This document shows, piece after piece, positions 44,181 to 56,609 of a DNA stretch of 64,000 nucleotides. The DNA comes from Oopsacas minuta (lineage: Eukaryota; Porifera; Hexactinellida; Lyssacinosida; Leucopsacidae): the NCBI GenBank assembly GCA_024704765.1, contig JAKMXF010000348.1, forward strand, positions 119,162-183,161, in the 5' to 3' direction. Position 1 is the stretch's first letter; each line of letters opens with the position of its first letter. Below the pieces are notes generated by a model that saw nothing but the letters and a program-made list of their open reading frames with translations, searched no databases and had not been told where the DNA came from. Made by a program: the position numbers and the translations under genes.

Positions 44181-45170
44181 TGAGGTAATCAAGCATGCTG
44201 AGATCAAATAGGAGATTGTAAACAACTTTTAATATATTTATTTGTTCACTTTTGGGGACATAAAGTAAGCAGATTTTAGAGATTATGGTAGTATCAGGTT
44301 TGCTATGGTTAACATTAAGAGTTTAAGACTGAGTATCATAGGTCTGAGTGTGAACACCTCGTGTTCACAACCGCTCGTTACGAACAAGCGAAGCACGCTC
44401 ATATGAATTTATTTTGCTTAATGTTCATGCTTCACCCCACTGAATTGAATCCTAAGAAAAGAGGAATACTTATTGATTGTGTGTAATTTTATATGATCAC
44501 ATATGTAAGTTTATACCTATAGTAATCGACAGTTGGATAATGTAGGATAATTATATGACTTTTTCTCAAACAAGTTTCGGTTGAAAGTTGGATTTCCAAT
44601 TTTCACAACACCATATTCTACAACTCCCTAAATAGCCTAACCAATGCAAATTACTTTATTCTCAAAAGCTATATTAAACCAATCTTTTGGTAGAATATAT
44701 TTACGTAATTATTGAACATGAAGACCCAATTCTTAGCGATACAATTATCTAGATTTATCTAGGAATAATATCGCAAATCTCTCTTACATACGTTGGTTTT
44801 TACAAATTTATTTAATTTTTATTAAGATACAGTTACTATCTATATTTTGGAGTCTTCATTTGTAGGTCCATCCTCGACTTAGTTTGGTTTCCCTTGCCAT
44901 TTTGGTATTATTCTAGATTGAAGTGTGATAGTCTCTTCAATTTTATTTTGCCTAGCCATTTGTTACCCTCTCTTATAGAGCTTTAAATATATTGTAAAAC
45001 AGACCCACCCATTTCTAGATTTAGCCTGTTCTATATATGTATATATGTGTCAGAAAATTCAACCGTACTTCTTTTCAGTTCATCAATCAGTTCAACACAG
45101 AACAGATAGGCAGACAAATTGATATCCCGTTATTTAACTGGTATCTTGTAATATTTTTTATCTTCACTTT
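44181..45170. other. No gene recognised
   Basis: AT-rich. A short palindromic phrase GTGAACACCTCGTGTTCAC occurs at about 44350. Confidence 0.45.
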
Positions 45171-45263
45171 TACTGTTATCAAAGTCTCTTTCCATCGTTT
45201 GTCCTTTTCATTGTTTCATCGCTCGTATGGCGTAATATTATGCTTCAGTGATGCGCTGTGTTG

Positions 45264-45698
45264 CAGAGCATTAAAGGAGTGCCCTCCATTTATGATTCAC
45301 GAGTGGAAGGTGGAGCGGCGCTCTATTTTGAAAGAGCGCGCTCCTATTTCATTACAAACAATTTACAAAATTCATCCTTGTTCTGCATAAAATTCAGAAT
45401 TCTTGCTATAAATAGTGGATGCTGGGACACTGTTGTATAATTCACAATTTATTGAAATGGTTTGGCGTTGCACATTTAGTAATTCCCGAATGTACAATGG
45501 TTCAATTCATTATTGAATCTCAAATTCAATCCCGATTACTTAAAATATAAATCTCATGTAATTCTGAAAGAATGAAAAGGAGAGCATTTGGGGTGGGAGC
45601 CGGAGTGCGCTCCATTCTGAGTACGGAGCTGAGGTGGGAGTGAGCTCCATTTACAGCGCAAATGCGCGCTCCAAACAATTGGAACACTTAATGCTCTG
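45264..45698. repeat. Inverted-repeat element with GGAG..GCTCC internal motifs
   Basis: CAGAGCATTAA (45264-45274) and TTAATGCTCTG (45688-45698) form the ends; the flanking 8-mers CTGTGTTG and CTGTGTGG match at 7 of 8, as for a hAT-type insertion. The inside repeats palindromic phrases (GAGCGCGCTCC, GGAGTGCGCTCC, GGAGTGAGCTCC). About 45170-45295 is also present near 11330-11470 including the left flank, so the insertion may have been duplicated within a larger repeat. Confidence 0.5.
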
Positions 45699-45706
45699 CT
45701 GTGTGG

Positions 45707-46390
45707 TTAGTACTTTCCATCTATATGGGTCAAAGGTGGGGTTTTTGATACGAGGATTTTTCACATTTCCCACTCCTGGGCCATTTCAAATGTCAAATAT
45801 CCCATAGGCGTCAGAATTCCATTTGGTTAGAGTGGGTAAACACATGTAAACCCCAAGTATTTATTTAGTGAATTTTGGATAAGTTTATTGTGTTTACTAA
45901 CAATCTAATCTCTAATATACTTGCCAATAGGAAGTCTTAATGTGCAAGAAGTTTCTATATTTCTGGAATTGCGAAAGTTAATTCCTTTGCTGAATTGAAT
46001 TTCTAATAGAATTTCGAACTTGAGACAGAACTTATTACAACTAAGAATAATTATCTACACGTGTAGGTATGAATGCTCAAAGAAACCAATGTAAGTGCTC
46101 TAGTTATATTCGATTACACTTGTCATATAACCTCAATAGATAATACTTATTAAAAGTATACCACTTACATTTAGGAACCACATATCTGGGGATAAATGTA
46201 AGTAGGGTAATTAACAAGTGACAACCAATATTTATCTCAACAATGAACAAATCAGAGTGGGTAAAACAACACCCTAAAATTATTGGAGTAGGACAAATCC
46301 ACCCGAACCACCCTGTTTTGGCGCCCCTGAATTACCATTTCCTCATAAATCCTCACTTATTGCCAGGACCCGACTGGAGGGCCTAGTTAC
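45707..46390. other. No gene recognised
   Basis: No frame or repeat I can support. Confidence 0.45.
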
Positions 46391-46409
46391 CTTTAGCAGA
46401 CCACAAATA

Positions 46410-47053
46410 CCTGTTTCCATTCTTCTACAGTCCATTCTTTGCGAGATTCTGCAAATTTGAGTCGTTTTCCTTCTTTTTCTCCGTCAATCGCGGCCTTTTA
46501 GTCCTTTTGTAAGATTTCGCGCCAGTATTATCCAGAAGATAACGATGAACGGTCGAATGCGATATAAGATAGTCCCTTGAGGTCACTATGTCAGCCAATT
46601 TCCTAGTAGATTTGTATCTTTTTCCGAGAGATTTCGAAATTATAATTTTGGCGGCCTTTTGTACACTCGAATTCCTCCCAGGATGGGCGACAGTTTTTGA
46701 GATTTTCCGAGCTTTCTGCTTGCACCACCACCGTTTGATTGATCTCAAACTAACTTGGAGCTTTATAGCTACGTCTTTCTGAGTCATGCCAGTATTTAGC
46801 ATGCCAATAGCTTGATTACGGATTTCCAAACCATGATCTTTGACATTCATTTTCCGAATATATCAAGGAGCGTCAATGTGAAAACATTTTCTAAGAAATA
46901 CGATCAGCCCAAGGTAGCTAAGTATTGTTTTACATAGCATTAACATAATACTTTACGATACTGCAGAATAAATTGAATTCTAATTAAGGTTGCAATGCAA
47001 TCCGTTACTATATGAATATTGCTATTATCAGACAACATTTATGATACACCCTG
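46410..47053. mobile_element. Truncated Tc1-type element (copy 3)
   Basis: The intact end is at about 47053 (read inward CAGGGTGTATCATAAATGTT). The other end is missing: homology stops near 46410, within the transposase before its first catalytic D. Confidence 0.65.
46425..46850 (-). pseudogene. Tc1-family transposase, N-terminal domain only
   Basis: From the ATG at 46850: MNVKDHGLEIRNQAIGML, TQKDVAIKLQVSLRSIKRWW, then ISKSLGKRYKSTRKLADIVT, STVHRYLLDNTGAKSYK and RPRLTEKKKE. This is the paired HTH and linker and is clearly related to copy 1 (MNVDDHGVELRSKAIGML). A frameshift follows and EWTVEEWKQVF is readable to about 46410, where the element ends. Confidence 0.78.
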
Positions 47054-47059
47054 GAGATT

Positions 47060-47840
47060 GGAATTGCATCTTTACGAGGTGCTAAATGATATTCGTAAGT
47101 AAACAATTAAATTCACGATAAATAATGATGAAAATCATTTTGAAAATGTGTAAAAATTCTGAAAATTTGATTGGTCAAATGATAAATCATTTAGATCTAG
47201 CTTTGAAAACATCAAAAAAGGAATCACCATACTCGATTACATCAGACTAGCCGTTCAAACGAAATTTCATGTTAATCGTACTGCTAGTTTTCTTTCGCAT
47301 AGGGGTACGGACGTCGCACATCGTCCCTCATCTGCACTAAAAATACAAATTTTAATTGCTTATTTACATTGGTTGTATTTTCAAACTTGATTTTCTTTTA
47401 GGGATGCGTTTGAGATACTTACATGAATTCTATGTTGCATATATTATACATGCCAATTTGTGATTCGTTGGGGACATGGTTTCTGGCTTAAGTATTCATT
47501 ACCTGCTTGTCAAATTAATCCCGTGAACGGGGGTTTGTTCGTTCTAGGGTGTTGTCCGCTCTCTGAGTGTGGGACTGTAATAAGTGTAATACGTATACGT
47601 GATCTATTGGAACATGTTATACCTCTAAGTTATTCTCGGGATATGAGACTTTAACATTGATATGCTAGTACAAATCGTAAAATTTTCAATTATTATTATA
47701 CATCATATTAATCACCTATGTGGAAATTTCTCATGAATATTTCGAGAACTATTTTATGCAATATTTCTATTCCAAAAATTATACTAATAGGATAGAGTCA
47801 CTAAAATGTGTTATATTTTCAAGGGGTACATTCCCACTGA
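47060..47840. other. No gene recognised
   Basis: A 64-codon plus frame at 47460-47654 has no recognisable domain. The rest is AT-rich. Confidence 0.45.
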
Positions 47841-47847
47841 GTGATAA

Positions 47848-49332
47848 GGACTGTTCTACGTGGACATTTCGGTACGTTATTAAGATTTGCCATAGAAACT
47901 CGTAATTATTTAGCGTTACTGCTAGATTCAGGATTTCTTGAGAAATATTGAAAGAAAATGATAAGCAATGATGAGAGTGAAGACTAGTATTAGGTCTCGT
48001 TTAGGTCATTTCTATGTGCGACTCCACGTGTATACTCCATGGGTAGTTTGTGAAAAGTAGCCGGAGGTCCGACTTTTAAGCCCTTCCTCATTAGCCTTGC
48101 CCTCTTGTCGTTTTGCAGGCTTCTCCAGCAATTAATTCAGCCTGTTTTACTTCACCACTCCTTGCTCTCGCTTCAATGCATTGAAACGCCAAATGTTTGA
48201 TAGTTACATCCATTGTATGTGCGATGCCAAGCCTCTACTGCTTTACTACTCCTGGGACTTCACTTTCAACTTCGTGGTGGTGATTCCACATCTCTATAGG
48301 AAAGATGGGCTCCTGCTGTGTCCCACCAGGGTGTATAAGTCCCATGTAAGTGTGTTCAAAATGTTGTACCAATCCTTGTGCAGCGGGCATTGGCAATTCC
48401 TCAAACACAACTTCGAGGGGTGAAACAAAAGCTAGAGATTGTAAATATATAATTCTCAAAGAAAATTCTTCATCTGTGTTTTAGTACACTTACAAACGTA
48501 CATTCTAATGAGCCCCAGAAATTAATATACACTGTAGTTCTGGTCCTGAGTCAAAGAGAAGAAGTATGTCTCCTTTATTTGTAAGTTTGTACTCTTCAGG
48601 TATTTCCAGATCTTCGAGACCTGCAAGTGGAAGATGCACATTACTCGTTAATTATCTCTCACTGCGTATGGTACGCTTGAAACTTTCTTACTTTGGTAGC
48701 TTAACTGAACACTATCACTAATCATCATGACCGTTTCTCCAATAATGTGATGAGTGCTGTCTTGTGTATCTCGTGCCAGTCTCTTAAGGCCAATCTTTGC
48801 TTCCAGACAATTAACTAATTGCATATCTGGTGTGTGTAGGTGTTCATTAGTTCTCTTCACTACTGTCAACCCCTTAGTGTGTAATCTTGCTGTAAACTGA
48901 CCTTTTCTTTCAAATGCCAATGAGCTGTATCACTAAAAATCTTCTGTTTGTCAAAATATATCCTCCTTCTGACAATTTGTGACCCCCCTCTGATCGACTC
49001 TATGTATTTAAATTGATGTCGAGGATTGTTTTCCATTGGCCTGTAAAATTTGATTTTGTAATCTGATCTTGAAGCAGTTATGTATCTTAAATAATTGTAT
49101 AGTTATTTATACTTCACTAATGTTTCATGTTGTTATTTGTCATTAGTGATGTATAGGGTGTTTCAAAGAAGAAGACATGTGTGAAGAGTAATGAAATCAT
49201 GTGTGTAGAATACAGAGATCATGCAATTGGGTTGCCTAATTCTCGAATGGTTTTAGATATTATTTTGTGTGATCCGAAATGTCCACGTACCGAAATGTCT
49301 ATCTACCGAATAATCCACATAACGAACAGTCC
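47848..49332. mobile_element. MULE-type element, degenerate
   Basis: GGACTGTTCTACGTGGACAT at 47848 is inverted at 49278-49332, where the right end carries the same words in an expanded array (read inward: GGACTGTTCGTTATGTGGA, ATTCGGTAGATAGACATTTCGG, GTACGTGGACATTTCGG). A MULE pseudogene lies between. I could not find a target duplication, so the exact ends are uncertain. Confidence 0.5.
48060..48960 (-). pseudogene. MULE transposase with FLYWCH-like N-terminus, fragments
   Basis: The minus strand at 48920-48648 reads KGQFTARLHTKGLTVVKRTN, EHLHTPDMQLVNCLEAKIGL and DTQDSTHHIIGE, the FLYWCH-type zinc-finger region and linker of MULE transposases. At 48459-48235 it reads ELPMPAAQGLVQHFEHTYMG and GTQQEPIFPIEMWNHHHEV, the C-terminal end of the transposase domain. 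The central catalytic part between them is absent (about 190 bp remain), so this is an internal-deletion derivative. Weak C-terminal traces continue to about 48060. Confidence 0.6.
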
Positions 49333-49335
49333 GTA
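49270..49335. repeat. Short tandem array, unit about 17 bp
   Basis: CCGAAATGTCCACGTA, CCGAAATGTCTATCTA, CCGAATAATCCACATAA and CGAACAGTCCGTAT follow each other directly, forming the right subterminal region of the MULE-type element. Confidence 0.6.
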
Positions 49336-49339
49336 TCCC

Positions 49340-50803
49340 GCGCACCAAATACCTTAATGCCATTTGGACACCTGTAACTTCATTAGATTCAAAATATATA
49401 CTTCTTTCAAATGCACATTTAACTTAGAACAATTTCCCAAATGTTCACAAAGCCTCTTAAAGCCAAAACTTTAGAATATGTCGAATTTCGCTTCTATCAA
49501 TTCCTCTTACCTATATTTTCCTAGGGAATAATTAATGTGGCATTATAATACTATGTTAAAATTTCATGAAGTGGATAATATGTTTAGTAACCTTTTGTTA
49601 GGGAAAAGACTATAAGGTTTCTAGACATCCCCATTCTTAGGTGCCTTAAACTTTAGATCATAGCATTCTATACGCTAAAGCAGGTGTGGTCACCAAAGAT
49701 TTAGGACCAGAGATTGATTGAACACCACAGTATTAACCTATGGAAATTTTGGTACAGTTTGACCTCATTAATTGTATTATTGATATTTTGACAATATACC
49801 AAATCTATATCGGCAAAGTATGTCCTGGCCGAATTGGTGTCATTTGCTTGTCCGCTTGGCAATTATGTTATGGAAATGCTCCATTGTTAAAACTCTCTTT
49901 GACGTACTTGTTGTTTCAATTTTTACCATTTAATCTAGGAATATTCGTCTTCCTTTTTCCTAATATTTTTCATAATACATTTTCTGCGTTTCAGAGTTAT
50001 TGTAGCAACCATGCATGGCAACTTTTTGCCAACATTCATCCATAACTAGACATCCTTTAATGTTATCGCCATACAACTTGCACACTATATGTGGCCATTT
50101 CATTACCCTGATGATACATTTTGATATTTATATTTAAATGATCGCGCAGTAATCAATATTACCATCTATTGTCATTTTCAAGATTCCATCTTGGTGATGA
50201 GAGATATCATATCAGAATGTATTTTCATGTTGTGGAAGTTGGGTGTATATCTTATTGGTGTAAGTTGATTTGGCCATAATATTGAAGGTTGTCAAGTTAA
50301 GGGTGAATATTGGTCAAAATATGCTATCTATTTGTCGTAATCGTAATCGGCTAGTTTATTGTTATATAATTGTTGGCTATTTATAGTTGCATGCTTCTCG
50401 CACTTTTTCACACTCCATTATATTATTCGAATCAATTGTAGGCTTTTGGCAATGATGAATAGGTACTAGCATTCAATTAGTTCTTTACGAGTTTATGTAC
50501 ATGTAAACTTCCGAGATACGGCATCAATGTGACGATAATTGTGTGCCGTATCTCTGAGGTTGTCCTTATACACTATTAATATTCTATTTAACATCAAATA
50601 TAAGTTATTAACTTTATGAGCAATACTAATAATTATTGAAGACCGATCAACTAAGAAATGAAGGATATTGTGGCCACCCAAGACTTTCAGACGGAAAGTT
50701 GCCGCATCCTAGAGGTGTCGCGCTTTGGGTGGTCTGGTTGTAGTTGTTTTTGCCCTGTAATGTATTTTGTTGTGTTTGGACTGTAATTCTATTCATTAAC
50801 TCA
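49340..50803. other. No gene recognised
   Basis: A 101-codon plus frame at 49740-50045 has no recognisable domain. About 50110-50330, reversed, resembles the centre of the foldback at 475-620 (ATTCTGATATGATATCTCTC). A hairpin GAGATACGGCA...TGCCGTATCTC lies at about 50514-50553. Confidence 0.45.
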
Positions 50804-50811
50804 CTCTATCT

Positions 50812-53080
50812 CAGTGTTTCTCGAAGTGGGCCATAGGGCCCCCTTGGGGGTGCTATGGGTTATAGAAAGCGAAAGAGAGATACGACCTCACGTCAAAATT
50901 GGTATCATGTTCCTCATTTTGTTCATTAACAATAGGTGCTAACAAATACTTCAATGATCAAAGCCATTCACAGTGGTAATACTCTTTGTGATTATTAATA
51001 ACAGCTAATCCTTAAAAATGAATGAAGAATTCTTTTGTTACAATGTCTATGGCTTTCCTAATCGAAATATAATTATCACTGTTCTTCAAACAAATGTAAA
51101 CTTCGTAATATTTAGCAATCTGTTTAATTTCAATATAAATACATACGTAGAAATCTAAACTGAAAGGAATTGATAAACTCGATTGAAGAAATGAATAGTA
51201 AAAAGAAGTGTAGACAGTATAGTGCGATTATATCAAATACGAATTTCTTAAATCTCCTTCCAATCAACAACTCCCAATGTGTTTGTTGTGCGAACAATTT
51301 TCTCTAATGAGGGAATGAAGCCGTCAAGAATGATTGACCATCTGAAATCGCGCCACAGTAACAAGGTAGAGAAAGATATGCAATTCTTCATTAAATTGAG
51401 AAACAGCCGCAAAACAATGGGCGGAATCTTTGGAAAATAGATAGACAAAACATTGATGGTCTGGTTGTCTCCTATAACATTTCGTTACTAATTGCAAAAT
51501 CTGGTAAGCCACATACAATTGGTGAAAAACTCATTTTACCTGCAATCCAGGAAGCAGTTACAACTGTTATGTATTCAGATGGGCGAAGTGTGATTGGGTC
51601 CATTCCGTTAAGCAATGATACTGTGGAAAGGAGAATTAATTTGATGGCTAGTGATGTTGAGAAAACCCTATACAGTATACTTAAAACAACGGAATTTTCT
51701 CTTCAAATTGACGAATCCACATTGTCAGGTAACGAAGCACTGCTCCTTCATATGTCCGATATATTCTCGAAGGAATAATGGTTAAAGAAATGTTGTTTGC
51801 TAAACCACTAGTAACTGATACAAAAGGTGAATCTATCTACAAAGTCGTGGAAATTTCTTTCAGGAAAAGGAATTGTATGAATAATATCATTGCTTGTGCA
51901 ACAGATGGGGCGCCAGCTATGGTTGGTAGGCATCGTGGTTTCATTTCGTACTTGAAAAAGGCTGTGCCTGAGGTTTTCGCTATTCACTGCGTCGTCCATC
52001 GAGAACATTTGGTAGCAAAACATCTAAGTGGTCACTTGCACAACTCATTGTATATCGTCATAACTGTTATTAATAAAATCGAAGCTTCCGAACTCAAGGA
52101 AAGAATATTTCGCCAAATATGTCACGACAACGAAACAGAATTTGAACGCTTGCTTTTACACACAGAAGTGAAGTGGTTCTCAAAAGGAAAGTGCCTCAGT
52201 CAGTTCTATAGTCTTTTCGACACCATTTTAGAATTTTTAGAGGAAGAGAACCGGCGGTTAATGTAGCTTGTCAGTGCAGCGAAATCAGATGTAGCTTACT
52301 TGACTGACATTTTTGATAAGTTCAACGTAATGAACTTGCAATTACAAGGTAATTTAGTCACTCTGGTCAAGTGCAAAACTGTTGTCAACTCCTTCATAGG
52401 GAAACTAACGTTATTTAAAGAAAATATCGGTCGACGAGAATTTTACCAGTTTCCTCACCTAGCAGGACTCCAAATTTCAGATGACGATTTGCTAGCATAT
52501 TGTGAACATCTTGAAGTACTGAAAGCGGATATGATCAAGCGATTCACTGACTTGTTGGAACTTGAACCGCCTCATTGGCTATTTGGCCCTTTCTGTGTTG
52601 ATGCCCTAACAGTTCCACTCTATTTGCAGGAAGAGCTGATGGACTTGCAAAGTGATTGCGATGAAGAAGCTGATTTTACAATGATGAAGTATGAACGATT
52701 TGGATTGCATTCGCAGGACGAAATATATTTCCCAATTTGTGGAAAGTAGCAAAACTGTTAGTTCTGGCGTTTCCGACATCATATCTCGTTGAGAGAGGTT
52801 TCAGGGCAGTCGTTGAATTACTTACGAACCAAAGAAACAGACTAGATAGTTCTCAATGCGGAGATTTTAGATTGCTGCTAACTGATATGAAACCAGATGT
52901 AAATGGGATTATCGACGAAGATCACGCTCAAGTACACCCTTCTCATTAATTGATAGATAGTACTTATTATCATTAAACAAATACGAGTGTAGTAAAAATA
53001 TTTAGACTTTCTAGAGGGGGGCGGTATCGAGGGAATATTGTTTACAAGGGGCGCTGTCCGAAAAAGTTTGAGAAACATTG
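50812..53080. mobile_element. hAT transposon, ZBED5-like
   Basis: 2269 bp with perfect 8-bp duplication CTCTATCT (50804-50811, 53081-53088), central TA. Ends CAGTGTTTCTCGAAGTGGGC and, inward from the right, CAATGTTTCTCAAACTTTTT. It carries a nearly full-length transposase on the plus strand. Confidence 0.9.
51191..52949 (+). pseudogene. ZBED5-like hAT transposase with several frameshifts
   Basis: The ATG at 51191 opens MNSKKKCRQYS; the BED zinc finger follows (QCVCC, then EGMKPSRMIDHLKSRHSNK in a shifted frame). The next part, 51500-51778, has DVEKTLYSILKTTEFSLQID with the first catalytic D. 51778-52266 has ACATDGAPAMVGRHRGFISY (second D) and HCVVHREHLVAKHL (the C/H region). 52267-52749 has AYLTDIFDKFNVMNLQLQG; 52737-52949 has AFPTSYLVERGFRAVVELLT, the hATC dimerisation block. 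Four frame changes and stops at 51440 and 52264 separate them. All domains are present, so the copy is a recently inactivated full-length one. Confidence 0.82.
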
Positions 53081-53089
53081 CTCTATCTA

Positions 53090-53990
53090 GTAAATATACA
53101 CTTAAATATCACATGATTATTCATACTTTTACACATTTCGGTCAATATTCAAAATGTCTCATGGACTGGCTTAAGCAGGTAATTAGGAGTAAATATGGGG
53201 CATATAATTCGATTTTGACACATTTAAATAGCTAGCACATTTTATAGAGAATATTTTTAGTTTCTTTGTTAAATTCGATGTCCTTCTGTAGCGCAACTGT
53301 AGATGCTACGTGACTTTCGGGTAGTCATCTCACCTCATTGTGCCTCGAGTATTATGAAATTCTCAAAATGTCGTTATGATATTTTTGTACAGTCATTGAC
53401 TTAGTAATCCCGTGATCTGTATGGATTTGACCAAAATCATGAGGTCAGAACGTGTGGCATTTTGACAAGTACCAGTGATTCAAAATTCAACCATCTAACA
53501 TGCATATTAGCTGAGCAGTGGTTAATAATGTGTTGTTTCTAGTCCATACTTTTAGTTTGAACATTTTATTAATCTATTGCTTCCAGTATACAGCATATCT
53601 ATACCGTCATTAGTAATGCAACTATGACTCAAGTCGATAGATGCTTGCCTTTGATGTGGTGTTATTGAGGATACAACACTTTGAGTCTATATTCTCTTGT
53701 ACATTATCTATTAAGTTAAGTTGAGGTATATGTTTTGTGATACCAAAATTGCATTATTTCCCATTATTCACTACTTAATTGATTTGAAATTCATATTACG
53801 TTTGTAAATTGCCTTAAAATGCTAGTCAATTAGTAGTGAATCAGTTAATTTATACATGTTTTTCGAAATTTCAGTCAATTTGTATATTGACATATTTTGT
53901 ACACTGACTGTAACATATCTACGTTTTTATAATTTCAACCGATTTGATTTTCTACGATCGAATTCCAATATATGGAAACTTTAATTTAAT
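53090..53990. other. No gene recognised
   Basis: AT-rich, no frames or repeats I can support. Confidence 0.45.
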
Positions 53991-54309
53991 TATCCATTGG
54001 AAGCCGCTTAATCGGGACAGCTCGGAGTCAATGTTTTGTCCCGATTAACCGATTATGATTATTTAAGTATTTAAAACTAGTCTTTAATGTTCACATGACC
54101 AGATATATCTTATTTCTATACTACTGTAAGATATTACTTAAGAGAGTTAATACATAATCTAAGTTGTCACACACATCTACAAATAGGAAATCTCACTATA
54201 CATACTGTTACTAATTGATACTGAATACAACCTGTTCAGAAATATAATTTACAATCAGCGCCCAGACGTTATTAATTACTCTACATTGCTGATCCTGATT
54301 TATCTAGGG

Positions 54310-56609
54310 CAGGCTTGTCCAACCTTTTTTGTTCGCGGGCCAAATGAGGGCTTCTTTAACTACTTGAGGACCGCACGACATTGGATATATCAAGGTAGCA
54401 TGGTGTTATTTAATTGGGGATGGCGTTAATACGGGTTATTTCAGAATTGAAATATCGCTACATGTTTTATTCTATTATAGTAAACTTTAATGATAAAAGA
54501 ACATATCTAAAGGGATATCTTGGTTTGTTATTGTTTACACAAAGAGTCAATATCTGCTCATACACATGATGTCGCGATCCGTAATATTCCTGATAGATGT
54601 GTATCTGTCGGGAGTGATCTAGACTTGCTTTTAATATTTTCATCATTGAGAAAAGCTGTTCACAGCAATACGTGCTGCCAAATAAGGAAAGGAATCCAAG
54701 TGTGTGTTGCGATAAATTAGGAAATAGATCCGCTGTAACATATTGACCATAATTGTCAGAGGGTCATGCTCTGCAAAAACTCTCTTTCTCTCCGAGTTAT
54801 TTTGTATTTCTATTAGTTCCAGTTGGAACATTTCAGGAGCATTAGTGGCATCGTTTCAAACGGATGTGCAAACAGCTCCATTTCATCGATTTTGTCACTA
54901 AAATAAAACAATCTTAGTTTAAATTCATCGATTAAGCTATTGGTCAGTGCAGAATACTTGTCATGGTTCACTGTCTCATTTTTTCTTGAAGATAATGTTG
55001 AGAAATGTACCACCTTTTTCAAAATAAATTGTTGGTGGAATAATTGTAATTTGTTGATGAACGCTTTGACATGCTCATACAGGTTGTTAACGAATTGTTT
55101 TCTTCGTGTAGTTTCAGGTTTAAATCTGCGAGATACTTAGTTATGTCAACTAGAAATGCGAGATCATTCAACCACTGATCATCATCCAGAAAGCTCACAT
55201 CCTTTTCCTTAATTGTCATGAATGTTTTTATTTCTTCAAGTAGTGACCAGGATCTGGCAAGAGTAGACGCTCTGCTGAGCCAGCGAACTTGACTAAAGTA
55301 AATAACATCGTTGTAGTCTGATCCTACCTCTGCAAGGAACGCATGGAATTTTCTGTGATTGAGTCCCTTCGACCTTATGAAATTGACTGTATTGAGGACA
55401 TTTTCCATCACATGTTTCATATCTAAGGTTTTTGCACAAAGCTGTTCTTGATGAATAATGCAGTGGTATGCCATAACTGGAGGGATCATTGATTTGAGTA
55501 TAAGGCTAACAAAACCTTTATACTTTGCTGTCATAGGAGGAGCTCCACCAGTTGTTAACCACTTAGTGTTTCATCTGCAAGTTTGAATTTCATAAACACA
55601 TGTTTTACTTCATTGAAAATATCTTGCCCAGCAGTTGTGTCTTTCATTGGACATAAGTCGAGCAGTTCCTCGATTATTTCAAAATTTTCTATGACACCAC
55701 GTACAAAGATTGCCAGTTGAGCTGTGTCGCTTACATCGGTACTTTCATCAGGGGCCAAGCTGTAAAATTTGCAAGCTTTGAGTCGTTTAATTAGTGAAAT
55801 TTCAATGTTGGATGATAAATCATCTACTCTTATAGCAACAGTTTGATATGACAGACTAATGCTCTCTACTATCGACTTCTTATCTGGGCATGCCACAGAT
55901 GCATGTATGCCTAAGCAGTCTTTGACAAATTCCCCTTCAGACAATGGTTTTCCACTCTTAACTATCGCTTCTGTTATCAGAAAGCTGATATTGTTGCTGT
56001 CTCAGAACTTAATTTATCGGCTTTGAAGAAAGATTGTTGACTGTTGATGCTATCCTTCAACAGGTTCACCCGATCGATTCTCACCTGACTTGTAAGCGTG
56101 TCAAATGTATCTGCATCTTTAGTAGAGTAATGTCGTTTGATATTATACTCTTTGAATACAGCTATCTTTTCCTGACATATCAAGCACAATAAGTATTCGT
56201 TGTGTTTTACGACGAAAAAATCTAATGTCCATGAGGATTTGAAAACTCGACATTCACTGTCATTTTTCCTTTTCTTTGCTTTAATCACGGGAGGTGACAT
56301 ATTTGTTTTGCAGTTATTTTAATATTGTTTAAGGTAGTTTATTATTTGGAATTTATATGAGCTGTTCCAGTTGAGAGAAACCCAGTTATGTGACAGATAA
56401 CTACTCGATCAACACTAAATTAAAAAGTTATTTATGGATTTTTAAGTTATTGAAATCACACTTTCTGAAATTGGTTTCATTCAATTTGGTTTCGCAATAT
56501 TAAGTTTCTCTTAATTGAGTTCGCTCAAATAGGTTTCACTCAATTAATATCGCCACCAACTGGTAACAGTTCCCGAGCATGTTGGCGGGCCGTAGGTTGG
56601 GCAAGCCTG
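54310..56609. mobile_element. hAT transposon, GTF2IRD2-like, nested in the pogo-like element
   Basis: 2300 bp with perfect 8-bp duplication ATCTAGGG (54302-54309, 56610-56617), central TA. Ends CAGGCTTGTCCAACCTTTTT and, inward from the right, CAGGCTTGCCCAACCTACGG. Transposase on the minus strand. Confidence 0.9.
54530..56300 (-). pseudogene. GTF2IRD2-like hAT transposase, broken
   Basis: From the ATG at 56300: KAKKRKNDSECRVFKSSWTL and LCLICQEKIAVFKEYNIKRH, a BED-type zinc finger. 55944-55555 has EGEFVKDCLGIHASVACPDK, then SLAPDESTDVSDTAQLAIFV with the first catalytic D. 55534-55019 has the GGAPP-MTAKYKGFVSLIL region, AYHCIIHQEQLCAKTLDMKH and VRWLSRASTLARSWSLLEEI. The C-terminal FGSTYCCEQLFSMMK-type hATC block is readable at about 54680-54600. 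Frameshifts near 55975, 55545 and 55040, and stops, separate the parts. Vertebrate GTF2IRD2 acquired its C-terminus from this hAT group (Charlie8). Confidence 0.8.

Noticed and set aside
45037-45390. 117-codon plus-strand frame
   Set aside because: It spans the junction of a dispersed repeat and an inverted-repeat element; composition and content do not look like protein.
49150-49170. TATAGGGTGTTTCAAAG, resembling a Tc1/mariner terminus
   Set aside because: No matching inverted end or transposase fragment was found nearby, so it is at most a solitary remnant.
49740-50045. 101-codon hydrophobic plus-strand frame
   Set aside because: The hydrophobicity follows from T-rich DNA; no recognisable domain, homologous neighbour or splice context.
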